The position numbers and the translations under genes are program-made. From contig CANJJY010000131.1 in NCBI GenBank assembly GCA_947474445.1, forward strand, positions 1 to 10,478: a DNA stretch of 10,478 nt. The letters are read 5' to 3'. The notes under the pieces are model-generated. The model was not told the DNA's origin. It saw nothing but the letters and a program-made list of their open reading frames with translations, and did not search any database. Source of the DNA: Oligoflexaceae bacterium. GTDB taxonomy: Bacteria > Bdellovibrionota_B > Oligoflexia > Oligoflexales > Oligoflexaceae. Positions 1 to 6,963 of the stretch are shown piece after piece (the first letter of the stretch is position 1; every line of letters begins with the position of its first letter).

Positions 1-2
1 AG

Positions 3-152
3 GGTAAATCAACGGAATCCCGCATTTTCAAGCTGACGCAAATTCAAAGCGAAGAAGAGATTGCGCGGCTTCTCTCGGGAGATCAAGTTACAAGTTCGAG
101 CTTGGTACATGCTAAGCAATTGATTCAATCAGCGCGAGCTTTGAACATTTAG
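3..152 (+). CDS. recN: DNA repair protein RecN, C-terminal end (partial)
   Basis: Frame 3 is open from the window edge to a TAG at 150-152, giving the last 49 residues of a protein. The tail contains EEEIARLLSGDQVTSSSLVH followed by AKQLI. This matches the end of RecN, where a segment of the form ELARLLGG-x-xVT-xx-(T/A)LA-x-AKELL closes the C-terminal ATPase lobe. RecN is an SMC-like cytoplasmic ATPase that acts early in recombinational repair of double-strand breaks. The Walker and signature motifs lie outside the window, so function cannot be tested here. The gene is convergent with the putative lipoprotein gene; only 46 bases separate the two stops and I see no clear intrinsic terminator between them. 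Identification rests on this short but characteristic tail. Confidence 0.82.
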   Translation, partial: GKSTESRIFKLTQIQSEEEIARLLSGDQVTSSSLVHAKQLIQSARALNI

Positions 153-198
153 AATTTCAAGACCCGCTAGATATGAGGTTTTGTCGGCAACAAGTCAA

Positions 199-1716
199 TT
201 ATTCAATCGTCGTGGGTACCAAAGGCCGATTTTTCCACTGGAGAAGCTTATATTTCTTTTCGAGTTGGACCTGCTGCTGTTTTAGCTGTATGTCTTTTAT
301 TTGTTTGAGTTTTTTCTCAGATACAAAGACCGGGTAGGGAATATAAAGGGTTTCTTTAGACTGAACATTGAAAGCGATTTTCGTCGCACGTCGCTCCCAA
401 TCATTAGTAGCAAGCGCGTGATACTGAGACAATACATAATGCCCGACAATGAGGGGCATTAAAGTTTCTCCATCGATAGACAAATCCAGTGAATGACCAT
501 GGAGCGGAGATCCAGATGTTTCAATGCGAGAAAGATCGGTAATTTGGCCGGCTCGGTATTGCTGTTTTGGTGTCAGTTTAACAAATCCCACCTTTAGCTG
601 ACTATCTTGAGCGTGATCTGGAAGCTTATACCGGATGTCTCGCGAGCCCTGGACCGAGACCCAAGCATCTTCCTCAAAAAACAACAGGGGTACATCGGAA
701 ATGCCCTCGGCGAATGGATAGGTTTTATCCGTTCCATATAGAAAAATTTCGCGGCTCCCCAGACATGACCAATCCCAAGCAGAACAGTCGAGATCGATTA
801 AAATGGAACGGACCTTTTTTTCATTCACCACGTTCTCTTCTAGAACAATGCTGTGATCATAGAGTGAACCGTTGAGCTTTAAAGATGCTTCTCCCGGTAA
901 AACGGCATAAGTTTCATTGAGATCGAGCCAGTGGCCTTGATTGAGTTCCACGAAAAGTGGGGTCCCGAGTATACTCGAAGAAGCATGTAAGTTGACAGAA
1001 TCAGAGACGGAAATTCTTAAAAAGGCTGGTCTTATTATTTTCTGTTCACCTTCACTCAAGACAACATCTAAATGTGTGCCATTGACTTCAACTCGATAAC
1101 GGCCGGCGAGAAGAAACTGCCAATGACCAAATTCCTGGTTCTCCGTAACGGAAAGGAGTCCCTCAGTGGGCGAAACAAAAAAACTGGTTTTTGGTTTCAT
1201 CCCCTCGTAGGCTTCAACTTTGAGACCGGATAAATTATAGCTAAGGGTCTGAGGTTCGGCAGGTTCCTTAAGGTCAGGAAATTGAATTCGCAAAGGAACC
1301 ATTCCAACGAGAAGTTCACGAGTTCCATGCAAAATGTTCAAACTATAGCGGTTATGGAGATGTTGCCGAGATTTAGTTTTGGCAAAGCGATTGCATTGGA
1401 TGGAAAAACTATCAGCAGCATCTGTGCTGACAGGCGGATTAAATTGAACAAGGTGGGCGATGAGCGTCTTTTTTTCAGCGGGTCTGAGCACCAAGGTTTC
1501 GTAACTGCAGTCGGCTAAGACCAAATATTGACCCGCCGGGAGACGGAGCTCCTTATTAAACTGACCAATTTGCTCAGAAACGAACTGCAAGGGTTCTTCA
1601 GATGCGATGCGATAAAGTTCGTAAACGCCATCATGAGGGGCGCGAACTAAGACCGTGCCGGTCTGTTCTTTAAAACGACACGAGACACCCGCAAATAAAG
1701 CGAGCAAGAGTGTCAC
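199..1716 (-). CDS. Putative lipoprotein with four internal beta-type repeats, function unknown
   Basis: A 505-residue protein read from GTG at 1716. The N-terminus (MTLLLALFAGVSC) is a short hydrophobic stretch ending in a lipobox-like Cys13, so it is probably an exported lipoprotein. The stretch is short and has no Lys/Arg, and no ribosome site lies next to this GTG; an in-frame ATT at 1740 sits 4 bases after AGGAGG and would add eight residues. A motif of the form L-(P/A/V)-x-G-x-(Y/A)-x-(V/L), then a hydrophobic strand and an E-x-K/Q turn, recurs near residues 57-85, 200-228, 271-302 and 421-458. It suggests repeated small beta-sandwich modules, as in PEGA-like domains. The tail (466-492) is rich in Lys and Gln and probably helical. 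It is the last gene of a three-gene leftward block. I do not recognise the family; a role at the cell surface is inference. Confidence 0.72.
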   Translation of the reverse strand: MTLLLALFAGVSCRFKEQTGTVLVRAPHDGVYELYRIASEEPLQFVSEQIGQFNKELRLPAGQYLVLADCSYETLVLRPAEKKTLIAHLVQFNPPVSTDAADSFSIQCNRFAKTKSRQHLHNRYSLNILHGTRELLVGMVPLRIQFPDLKEPAEPQTLSYNLSGLKVEAYEGMKPKTSFFVSPTEGLLSVTENQEFGHWQFLLAGRYRVEVNGTHLDVVLSEGEQKIIRPAFLRISVSDSVNLHASSSILGTPLFVELNQGHWLDLNETYAVLPGEASLKLNGSLYDHSIVLEENVVNEKKVRSILIDLDCSAWDWSCLGSREIFLYGTDKTYPFAEGISDVPLLFFEEDAWVSVQGSRDIRYKLPDHAQDSQLKVGFVKLTPKQQYRAGQITDLSRIETSGSPLHGHSLDLSIDGETLMPLIVGHYVLSQYHALATNDWERRATKIAFNVQSKETLYIPYPVFVSEKKLKQIKDIQLKQQQVQLEKKYKLLQWKNRPLVPTTIE

Positions 1717-1743
1717 TATGACTTGAATTGGATAGAGAATACT

Positions 1744-1765
1744 GCCTCCTGAAGAGGACGGAGGC
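1744..1765 (-). promoter_or_regulatory. Hairpin covering the Shine-Dalgarno sequence of the lipoprotein gene
   Basis: On the leftward transcript, GCCTCC (1765-1760) can pair perfectly with GGAGGC (1749-1744) around a 10-base loop. The right arm contains most of AGGAGG (1750-1745), the only strong ribosome binding site upstream of the lipoprotein gene. Shorter alternative pairings from CCTC in the loop cover the same site. The downstream sequence has no T-run, so this is not an intrinsic terminator. A role in holding down translation is inferred from position. Confidence 0.4.
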
Positions 1766-1814
1766 GTGGGTCAAGCTCAGTGGGGAGAAAGGCCACCTCT
1801 ATTCTCTTCATTCA

Positions 1815-2591
1815 TCAGAAGAGGAAACGAAGGTCTACACCCAACTGCAGAGTTTTAAAGGTCCCAGCTCCCACTGCAAGGCGCGATCCTACGCCCAATT
1901 TATCTAAAACAAGGTAAGATACCCCACCTCCAGCGCTCAGATCAACTCCAGATTTTTCAAGGCTTTTGTCGACCTCTCGCCATGAATCGATGGCATTCAG
2001 GTGGGTTTGAATCAATCCTGCTTCGAGAGAACCAAAAGCCGTCAGCTTTGAGTTCAGTGGAAAGTGAACTTTGCCGCCAAACAGAAAACCTTCAACCACC
2101 CCCCGATAAGCACGACTGTCAGCTACGACATCAAGTGAAGCGGGTCTATATCGAAAGGTGGAAAAAGTATCGAATTTCCCTAAAAGTTGAAAAACCTTAT
2201 ACCCAACTTCGAGATCTCCGATCATGCTGCTGTGCCAACCTCCTTTATTGCCTGACAGGTTAAACCAAGACAGGCTGGTGGCAAGATAGAGTTTTTGCAG
2301 GCCAGGCGGAGGGGGAGGAGCTGTCGTGACAGCCACGGGCCCTGGTGTCGGAGTGCCTGCCGGGATTGCTGGTTGGGCTGGGGGTGCAACTTGAGGTAGC
2401 GCTGGTGAAGGTGAAGGTGAAGTGGGAGTCGCGAGTTTTTCCTCGGACGCACCCGTTCCCGGCACGTCGGCGGCAGGAGCCGTCCCGCTCGCAGGTGCTT
2501 GCAAAGTGTCCAGCCCTTTTGCGAGCAGCGTCATTGGTATGCAAATGCAGACGGACAGAGCCATCATGAGAGAAATTCGAAGTGCAGACAT
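1815..2591 (-). CDS. Outer-membrane beta-barrel-like protein with proline-rich linker
   Basis: A 258-residue exported protein. The start is set at ATG 2591: the same frame opens at 2735, but that would overlap the end of the upstream gene by 107 bases, and only the 2591 start puts a signal peptide at the N-terminus (Arg5, hydrophobic core to about residue 24, ending LLAKG). AAGGG lies about 9-10 bases upstream. Residues 30-98 form a Pro/Ala/Ser/Thr linker including a run of five prolines. Residues 99-258 alternate hydrophobic and polar residues in short strands with Gly/Asp turns and end in LRFLF; a C-terminal Phe after alternating residues is the usual outer-membrane barrel (BAM) signal. The predicted architecture is a periplasmic linker followed by a small 8-strand-type barrel. 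The gene begins 37 bases after the FadL/PorV-like gene, so the two are probably co-transcribed. Family and cargo are not recognised. Confidence 0.72.
   Translation of the reverse strand: MSALRISLMMALSVCICIPMTLLAKGLDTLQAPASGTAPAADVPGTGASEEKLATPTSPSPSPALPQVAPPAQPAIPAGTPTPGPVAVTTAPPPPPGLQKLYLATSLSWFNLSGNKGGWHSSMIGDLEVGYKVFQLLGKFDTFSTFRYRPASLDVVADSRAYRGVVEGFLFGGKVHFPLNSKLTAFGSLEAGLIQTHLNAIDSWREVDKSLEKSGVDLSAGGGVSYLVLDKLGVGSRLAVGAGTFKTLQLGVDLRFLF
2404..2421. repeat. Three tandem GGTGAA hexamers inside the proline-rich linker
   Basis: GGTGAA occurs three times without interruption. On the coding (minus) strand it encodes Ser-Pro three times (residues 58-63) in the linker of the barrel-like protein. 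The unit is a multiple of three, so slippage would change linker length but not the reading frame. Confidence 0.8.
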
Positions 2592-2628
2592 GAGTGGTTC
2601 CCTTTCGCGTCGAGTGAATGCCCCAGAT

Positions 2629-3732
2629 TTAGAGAAGCAGCTTGATTTGTAACGCATAGCGTCGATCTTCTTTAAAGCCAGCGACTGCGCCCAGCTCTTC
2701 CGAATAGGTGACCACACGGAGGTTAATGAGCCCAACGTCGAGCTGCGTCCCTGCTGTCAGATAGCCTTGATAGAGACCGGCTTGGAGCTTGACGATACTG
2801 CCAAAACCAAATTCTGCCCCAAGATTTAGCTTTTTAGAAAATGAGGTGGGAAGATTGATGGAGTGCATATCGACCGCCGTAAGGACATAAATTCTATCCT
2901 TTTGAATCGGCTTCATGCTCATCCCGACATTGACACTTGGAAGTTGAGTGTCGGGGCGACCTAATTTTTCCTTGCCTGTCGCGACATCTTTATAAGGAGT
3001 TCCGCCGATGTCGCTGATGCTTACTCCCAAGGTTGGTTCCATGGTCTTAGTTGGGGTGAACAACACGCCAACATCGGCTCCGACGCCAAGGCCGGTAAAG
3101 ACGTAATCGGCAAGCTCTTTACCGTTTGAATCAGACTCTTTCTTTTGAAAAGCTTGGATGTCTTCCATGCTAAATTCACGATCTACCCCAGCTCTAGCGC
3201 GCGCCTTTACGCCAAGACCAATGCTCAAGCGCTCATCGAGAAAATTCATAGCAAAAACAAAAGGGACTATGGCTCTTAAACCAGCATCGAGGTCGATCGA
3301 AATATCGCGGTGAAAAAGCATGGTCGACGAGAGGTCCAGCCCAATTGCAAAGCCGAATCCAGGGAAGATCAGATGGGGAGTAAGACCGAGGCCGGCGTGA
3401 TAGCTTTCGCCGGTGTTTTTTTCGATCAAGTCGAGCGTGCTGCTCGTGCTGCTACTCTTGCCAGCTTTTTGCACAGCCGAGGCAAGATCGCCGAGGCCCT
3501 TGGAAACGGTCAGTTGTGGGTTGAGGAATTCGCCGTCCCAAGACTTGAGCCGAGCGATCCCTGCCGGATTATAAAAGAGAGCATTGAAATCATCTGCCAC
3601 AGCGACGAAGGCATTGCCCATACCCAGTGGGCGTAAGCCGAACTGAGTCCAACGCTCGGCAGCTACCCCCTTTTGAGTGAGTGCAAAAGACATGAGGAAG
3701 AACGCTGTGCCTGCCAACCTTTGCCATCGCAT
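2629..3732 (-). CDS. FadL/PorV-like outer-membrane protein
   Basis: A 367-residue exported protein with a signal peptide (MRWQR, hydrophobic core 6-20, cleavage probably after VAA at 25). ATG 3732 is chosen because GGAG lies six bases before it; a TTG at 3744 in the same frame would sit on top of that site. The mature N-terminus has LGMGNAFVAVADDFNALFYN followed by PAG, the signature opening of the OmpP1/FadL and PorV-like barrels. The rest is alternating beta-strand sequence. The C-terminal section (SEELGAVAGFKEDRR) resembles barrels that are frequent in predatory and deltaproteobacterial-type genomes. FadL proteins carry long-chain fatty acids across the outer membrane, whereas PorV proteins are secretion-linked; the sequence alone does not decide between them. 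It is the first gene of the leftward block and faces the tetR/fad-like genes across a long regulatory region. Confidence 0.75.
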   Translation of the reverse strand: MRWQRLAGTAFFLMSFALTQKGVAAERWTQFGLRPLGMGNAFVAVADDFNALFYNPAGIARLKSWDGEFLNPQLTVSKGLGDLASAVQKAGKSSSTSSTLDLIEKNTGESYHAGLGLTPHLIFPGFGFAIGLDLSSTMLFHRDISIDLDAGLRAIVPFVFAMNFLDERLSIGLGVKARARAGVDREFSMEDIQAFQKKESDSNGKELADYVFTGLGVGADVGVLFTPTKTMEPTLGVSISDIGGTPYKDVATGKEKLGRPDTQLPSVNVGMSMKPIQKDRIYVLTAVDMHSINLPTSFSKKLNLGAEFGFGSIVKLQAGLYQGYLTAGTQLDVGLINLRVVTYSEELGAVAGFKEDRRYALQIKLLL

Positions 3733-3804
3733 CGTCGTCTCCAAAACTAAGAAAGGCCGGAAGGCCCCACGTCTCGTAAATACCGGTCATGCTTACTTTT
3801 CATC

Positions 3805-3833
3805 ACTTTAGCATACCAAGATGAAAGTGCCAA
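3805..3833 (-). promoter_or_regulatory. Sigma70-type promoter for the leftward outer-membrane operon
   Basis: On the minus strand TTGGCA (3833-3828) and TAAAGT (3810-3805) are separated by exactly 17 bases. The -35 matches consensus in five of six positions and the -10 in four. Transcription would start near 3798, leaving a leader of about 65 bases before ATG 3732. Position and spacing support it; no experimental data are available. Confidence 0.5.
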
Positions 3834-3930
3834 ATCGGGTTAGTTAGGCCCCCGATCCTGCTCGATTTAGTTCCATGATTTTTAAATCGACCAAAATGAT
3901 CTTGATCGGCCAAATAGTTAGGGCTTGGCC
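3834..3930. promoter_or_regulatory. Cluster of three inverted repeats, possible operator/activator region
   Basis: Three perfect inverted repeats lie directly upstream of the leftward -35 box: ATCGGG/CCCGAT (3834-3839 and 3851-3856), TCGATTTA/TAAATCGA (3862-3869 and 3883-3890), and GGCCAA/TTGGCC (3908-3913 and 3925-3930). Centres are about 31 and 43 bases apart, close to three and four helical turns. The word AAATCG or its complement recurs at 3832, 3863 and 3884, and TAGTTAGG occurs at 3841 and 3915. This fits binding sites for a dimeric regulator, possibly the TetR protein encoded next door. The third repeat is followed by TTTTT and could instead be a weak terminator on the + strand. Confidence 0.4.
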
Positions 3931-4104
3931 TTTTTCAGCAGTGATTGCGAAGGCTATATGACTATGCTAACATTCGGCTTCCATTGAGCCAGTTTCGTCG
4001 CCCCTGCCTTTAATCCTGGTCTTTTGATCTAGGTAGTAAAAAGACAGAAGGAAAAAGTTGGTAGCGAAATCTGTGGTGTACAAGTTTCGTTGTTCACTCC
4101 TTGG

Positions 4105-4151
4105 AAAATCTCTGGCGCGTATCGATCTCGGCTTTCATGCCAGAGATTTTT
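4105..4151 (+). terminator. Strong terminator-like hairpin in the leader of tetR
   Basis: AAAATCTCTGGC (4105-4116) and GCCAGAGATTTT (4139-4150) are perfect 12-base inverted repeats around a 22-base loop. The right arm ends in five T residues (4147-4151). This has the shape of a rho-independent terminator, and its A-rich left side would make it partly bidirectional. It ends 60 bases before the chosen tetR start, so transcripts from further upstream would have to read through it. It could be a leader attenuator or the end of a short unannotated transcript. Confidence 0.6.
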
Positions 4152-4211
4152 GAGACTGACCTGGCTCAATGTCGAAAACGCGACGGCAAACGAATGCGAA
4201 ATGGTGACAAA

Positions 4212-4817
4212 ATGTCAAAACCTGATGTAGCGGCCGAAAGAAAAGACCAAATAGTGCGCGCCACTGTCGAGTGCATTACAAAACACGGCTATCACAATTT
4301 TTCTATGCAAGACGTTGCCCGCACGGCTGGTGTGAGTAAGGGTATCATTCACTATTATTTTCTCAACAAAGACGACCTGATGATGTCCGTTTTGGACCGT
4401 GTAGCAGGTGATATTGAGAATATTCTCGTAGCGGATATGGTGTCGATTACCGACCCTATTCAAAAGCTGAAGATTTTCATGTCTGTGAGTTTTGATATTG
4501 TGCGAAGCACGAAAGAATATTACCAAGTCAATATGGACTTTTGGACGCAGATCAATCAAAAAAAGGAAGTTCGTCAAGTTATCTCAAGACATTACGCAAA
4601 GTTTCGAGATAGTTGTGCTCGTGTTATTGAGGAGGGTGTCAATAAGGGTGTTTTCAAAAAGGTGAATCCCCACTATTACGCCTCACTCGTCATCGCCATC
4701 ATCGATGGCATCAGTCTACAGTGGCTGTTTGACGAAACGGTCTATGACTATGATGAGATCGTTAAAACCACCAGTCAGCATATCCTCGAAGGTCTTCTTC
4801 CGCCGCATGGCGCCTAA
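4212..4817 (+). CDS. TetR/AcrR-family transcriptional regulator
   Basis: A 201-residue DNA-binding regulator. The N-terminal helix (AAERKDQIVRATVECITKHG, 7-26) leads into the TetR helix-turn-helix, roughly residues 30-50 (FSMQDVARTAGVSKGIIHYY), followed by KDDL. This is a textbook TetR domain. The C-terminal half is helical; WTQINQKKEVRQV and the IDGISLQWLFD segment near 164-174 resemble the ligand/dimer domain of BetI-like members. The frame is open back to a TTG at 4101, but that start falls on the 4105-4151 hairpin. ATG 4212 gives the normal TetR length, although its ribosome site (GGTG) is weak. TetR proteins usually repress adjacent genes and release DNA on binding a small ligand, acyl-CoA in the FadR/PsrA-type cases. 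The facing outer-membrane operon and the downstream fad-like genes are candidate targets; the ligand is unknown. Confidence 0.9.
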   Translation: MSKPDVAAERKDQIVRATVECITKHGYHNFSMQDVARTAGVSKGIIHYYFLNKDDLMMSVLDRVAGDIENILVADMVSITDPIQKLKIFMSVSFDIVRSTKEYYQVNMDFWTQINQKKEVRQVISRHYAKFRDSCARVIEEGVNKGVFKKVNPHYYASLVIAIIDGISLQWLFDETVYDYDEIVKTTSQHILEGLLPPHGA

Positions 4818-4851
4818 GCTCAAAATCTGACAGTGCCCCAGGATCTGTTTA

Positions 4852-4905
4852 AGGTTGGCTTTCTCTGTTATGCTTGAGGGGAAACGCAAGCAAGAAGGCC
4901 AACTT
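4852..4905 (+). promoter_or_regulatory. Long hairpin sequestering the ribosome binding site of the TPR gene
   Basis: Bases 4852-4864 can pair with 4893-4905: 13 consecutive pairs including two G-U wobbles. A second stem, TGCTTG (4871-4876) with CAAGCA (4887-4892), stacks directly inside it, leaving a 10-base loop and a 6-base one-sided bulge. The right arm contains the Shine-Dalgarno AGAAGG (4893-4898) and ends at the base before ATG 4906. There is no T-run, so termination is unlikely. Translational control is inferred. A weak internal promoter (CTGACA 4827-4832, 17 bases, TAAGGT 4850-4855) would start RNA inside the left arm and so escape the structure. Confidence 0.5.
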
Positions 4906-6009
4906 ATGGATCTTTCCCCGGCTTTGGATATCAACGAACTGGTGTCTCAGCTCAACAAGGGTGCGTTGATCAACGACACCCAACTTGATGCCGTTCTGAA
5001 AAAACTTCAGGACTTTGAATGTTGGTCACTCTACTTTCGGCTACTCGAAGCTCAGATCGATAATCCTAAAAAGCGGCAGTTACAGCATTACGTGCAAACC
5101 GCTCAAGCCTACGCTATCCATTTGGAAGATATCAATAAGGCCGCCAAAATCTGCGTAAAGCTCCTAAAGGACCTAAAGCTTAATTATTGGCAGTTCCGTG
5201 AAAATGCTCTCCATGCGATTGTGGGTGAGCAAGAATATGAGCAAGAAGCGATCATTTTGCAGGCATCTTTGCCACGTCTTCGCAGCAAAGAGGATTCTGT
5301 CGCCTGCCTAGAAAGACTTTGTCTGATCTATGAGAAGAAGAAATTTGACGAAAATATGCTCAATAAAAGTTACGAAAAGTTGATCGAACTTGAGCCGAAC
5401 AACCTCAAAGCGCTCCGGTACTTTAAGGTCGTCTATACCCAAAACAACCAGTGGGACCGAGTGGTCCAAGTTCTGCAAAGTCTATTTCAAAATGCAAAAC
5501 ATGTAAATGATCGGTACCGCAGCGCACAAGAATTAGCCACCGTTTACCTCTACCAGCTCGACCAGGCTCAAAATGCCATCGAAATAATTGAAAAATATTG
5601 TGCCGAGAGCCCCTTAAATACCTTTACTATTCACTACGAAGCTTACTATCGTTTGCAGAACTGGGATGGTTGCTTACGCGTTTTAAAAGGACATCTGAAG
5701 CGAGCCGATAGTTCCTTAAACCGCGCCATCATCTTGTTAAAAATAGGTGAATTAGAAGAGCAGTTAAGTCGTCATGATGACGCTGAACAGAGCTTCTTGC
5801 AATGCCTGGAACTCGATTCGACCATGCTGGAGCCCTTGGAAAATCTCATTGAAATGAATATTGAAAATCAAAAGTGGGATAAGGTACTGCATCACCTCTC
5901 GCAGCTCGGCGATCTGATGGATGACACCTATCTCAAAGATAAAGTCCGTGAGGCTAGAAGTCGCTTGCTCGAAGCATTGGAAGGGTCAAAGACGAAAGAA
6001 GCCAACTGA
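4906..6009 (+). CDS. TPR-like helical-repeat protein
   Basis: A 367-residue, probably cytoplasmic protein with no signal peptide or membrane segment. ATG 4906 is preferred over in-frame TTG 4855 and ATG 4870 because AGAAGG lies seven bases before it. The sequence is helix-rich throughout with TPR-like units, clearest around 152-190 (YEKLIELEPNNLKALRYFKV, then QWDRVVQVL), 205-235 (AQELATVYLY, then AQNAIEIIEKY), 240-265 (YEAYYRLQNWDGCLRVLKGH) and 272-312 (ILLKIGELEEQ, then DAEQSFLQCLELD). Such superhelices act as protein-protein adaptors and have no catalysis of their own. The gene follows tetR by 88 bases and precedes the thiolase-like gene by 3 bases, so it probably works with the fad-like pair, perhaps as a scaffold. 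That link rests on position only. Confidence 0.8.
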   Translation: MDLSPALDINELVSQLNKGALINDTQLDAVLKKLQDFECWSLYFRLLEAQIDNPKKRQLQHYVQTAQAYAIHLEDINKAAKICVKLLKDLKLNYWQFRENALHAIVGEQEYEQEAIILQASLPRLRSKEDSVACLERLCLIYEKKKFDENMLNKSYEKLIELEPNNLKALRYFKVVYTQNNQWDRVVQVLQSLFQNAKHVNDRYRSAQELATVYLYQLDQAQNAIEIIEKYCAESPLNTFTIHYEAYYRLQNWDGCLRVLKGHLKRADSSLNRAIILLKIGELEEQLSRHDDAEQSFLQCLELDSTMLEPLENLIEMNIENQKWDKVLHHLSQLGDLMDDTYLKDKVREARSRLLEALEGSKTKEAN

Positions 6010-6012
6010 AGT

Positions 6013-6963
6013 ATGTACGTCTACGATACAAGTTTAGCGATTACAGGCACGGTGCAGCGGCCTACCGCGATTTCATTCGACAAGGGCATACAGAGAACCC
6101 GCCTTTTGGATTCGCTTGTTATGTCACGTCTGCACCAGTTGCATCAACGTCCTGAACTGCTACTCTACACTTCCGCCGATGGGCAAAGGCCTAGTTGCTC
6201 ACAACTCTTCGGACGAACAACAGTTTTAAATAGTCTATCTGATCTATGGAACGCCGTTATTAAAGAACCGCGCACTGCAGCATGCTTTGCGCAAATCGTC
6301 GATGAAAGCCCCCTGGGCCATAATGAAGTCGCTCGATCTGCTTTGGAGCTCTCGCTGCTCAAAGTAAAGCCATTTGATCTGGCGTCTTTTGAACATTTGT
6401 TGGAAGTCCAGGAGCATGTCTATCCTGTCAAATTTTTTGATCAGCTGATGATCGATCCCTTGCAAAGGTTTATTGCCTTGGACGCACAGCGGCGCCGACC
6501 ACGAGAAAGTCAGGCAATACGAGATAATCAAAAAAAGCCATTGCTGCTCCTCGAAGGTTGCATTCATCCAATATCCTCGCTGGAAGTAGCTAATAAGTCG
6601 TTTATACCAGCTCAACTCCGTGGCAGAGACTGCTACCTCGGTGACTTTCGAAAGGGACTTCAGGGCATTGCCGATTTGTTTCGGCAATGGGACCAGTGGC
6701 TTGGTGAGCGGGGCAAGCATGCAGCATCGTTTCAGGCTATCTATATTTATGCCCAAATCAAAGGGCTTCTTCCGGCCTGTTGGGAAGAGCTGAGGGCGCG
6801 GGGTGTGGCTGCCGATCAGCTGCGCCTTCCACAGTGGGCGTCGTATGCAAACGCTTTGAGCAGCTACTGGGAGTTCCTTTTGAGTCCTCACCCGTCTGCC
6901 GCTCTGCTTTATATTCCTATGAATGGTCGATGTCACTTTTCAGAACGCGTGAATTCCCAATGA
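6013..6963 (+). CDS. Unrecognised protein, possibly a highly divergent, inactive thiolase-like protein
   Basis: A 316-residue soluble protein with no signal or membrane segment. It lacks any clean family signature. I read it as thiolase-derived (FadI/HADHB type) for three reasons. The N-terminus SLAITGTVQRPTAI resembles the thiolase opening IAIVSG-xRTPF. Residues 236-253 (HAASF, then YAQIKGLL) sit where HEAF...AQ and the following helix are expected. The segment ending ALLYIPMNGRCHFSERV (297-313) resembles the last strand pair, which in thiolases contains C-x-GG and ends in a short E-R-type tail. Gene order also fits fadI before fadJ. Against this, the protein is about 120 residues shorter than FadI, and the nucleophilic Cys region, GHP motif and final Cys are not visible, so thiolase catalysis is unlikely. 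It starts 3 bases after the TPR gene and overlaps the next gene by ATGA, implying translational coupling. The ORF is real; the family call is tentative. Confidence 0.5.
   Translation: MYVYDTSLAITGTVQRPTAISFDKGIQRTRLLDSLVMSRLHQLHQRPELLLYTSADGQRPSCSQLFGRTTVLNSLSDLWNAVIKEPRTAACFAQIVDESPLGHNEVARSALELSLLKVKPFDLASFEHLLEVQEHVYPVKFFDQLMIDPLQRFIALDAQRRRPRESQAIRDNQKKPLLLLEGCIHPISSLEVANKSFIPAQLRGRDCYLGDFRKGLQGIADLFRQWDQWLGERGKHAASFQAIYIYAQIKGLLPACWEELRARGVAADQLRLPQWASYANALSSYWEFLLSPHPSAALLYIPMNGRCHFSERVNSQ

Noticed and set aside
1282..1518. Small + strand open frame inside the lipoprotein gene
   Set aside because: Shadow of the opposite-strand gene; no ribosome site or recognisable protein features.
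2592..2735. Longer N-terminus (306 residues) for the barrel-like protein
   Set aside because: It would overlap the end of the upstream gene by 107 bases and bury the signal peptide at residue 49; the ATG at 2591 has a signal peptide directly after it.
3908..3935. GGCCAA/TTGGCC hairpin followed by TTTTT as an intrinsic terminator
   Set aside because: The stem is only six pairs with an 11-base loop and no gene ends there on the + strand; I list it with the regulatory repeats instead.
4101..4211. Longer N-terminus for the TetR protein starting at TTG 4101
   Set aside because: This stretch contains the terminator-like hairpin and encodes no part of the TetR fold; length from ATG 4212 is normal for the family.
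4855..4905. N-terminal extension of the TPR protein from TTG 4855 or ATG 4870
   Set aside because: Neither start has a well-spaced ribosome site, whereas ATG 4906 has AGAAGG seven bases upstream.
6244..6936. Open frame of 230 codons on the minus strand opposite the thiolase-like gene
   Set aside because: It lies wholly antisense to a gene held in place by tight spacing and ATGA coupling on the + strand. Its translation shows no domain or signal pattern and it has no convincing ribosome site.
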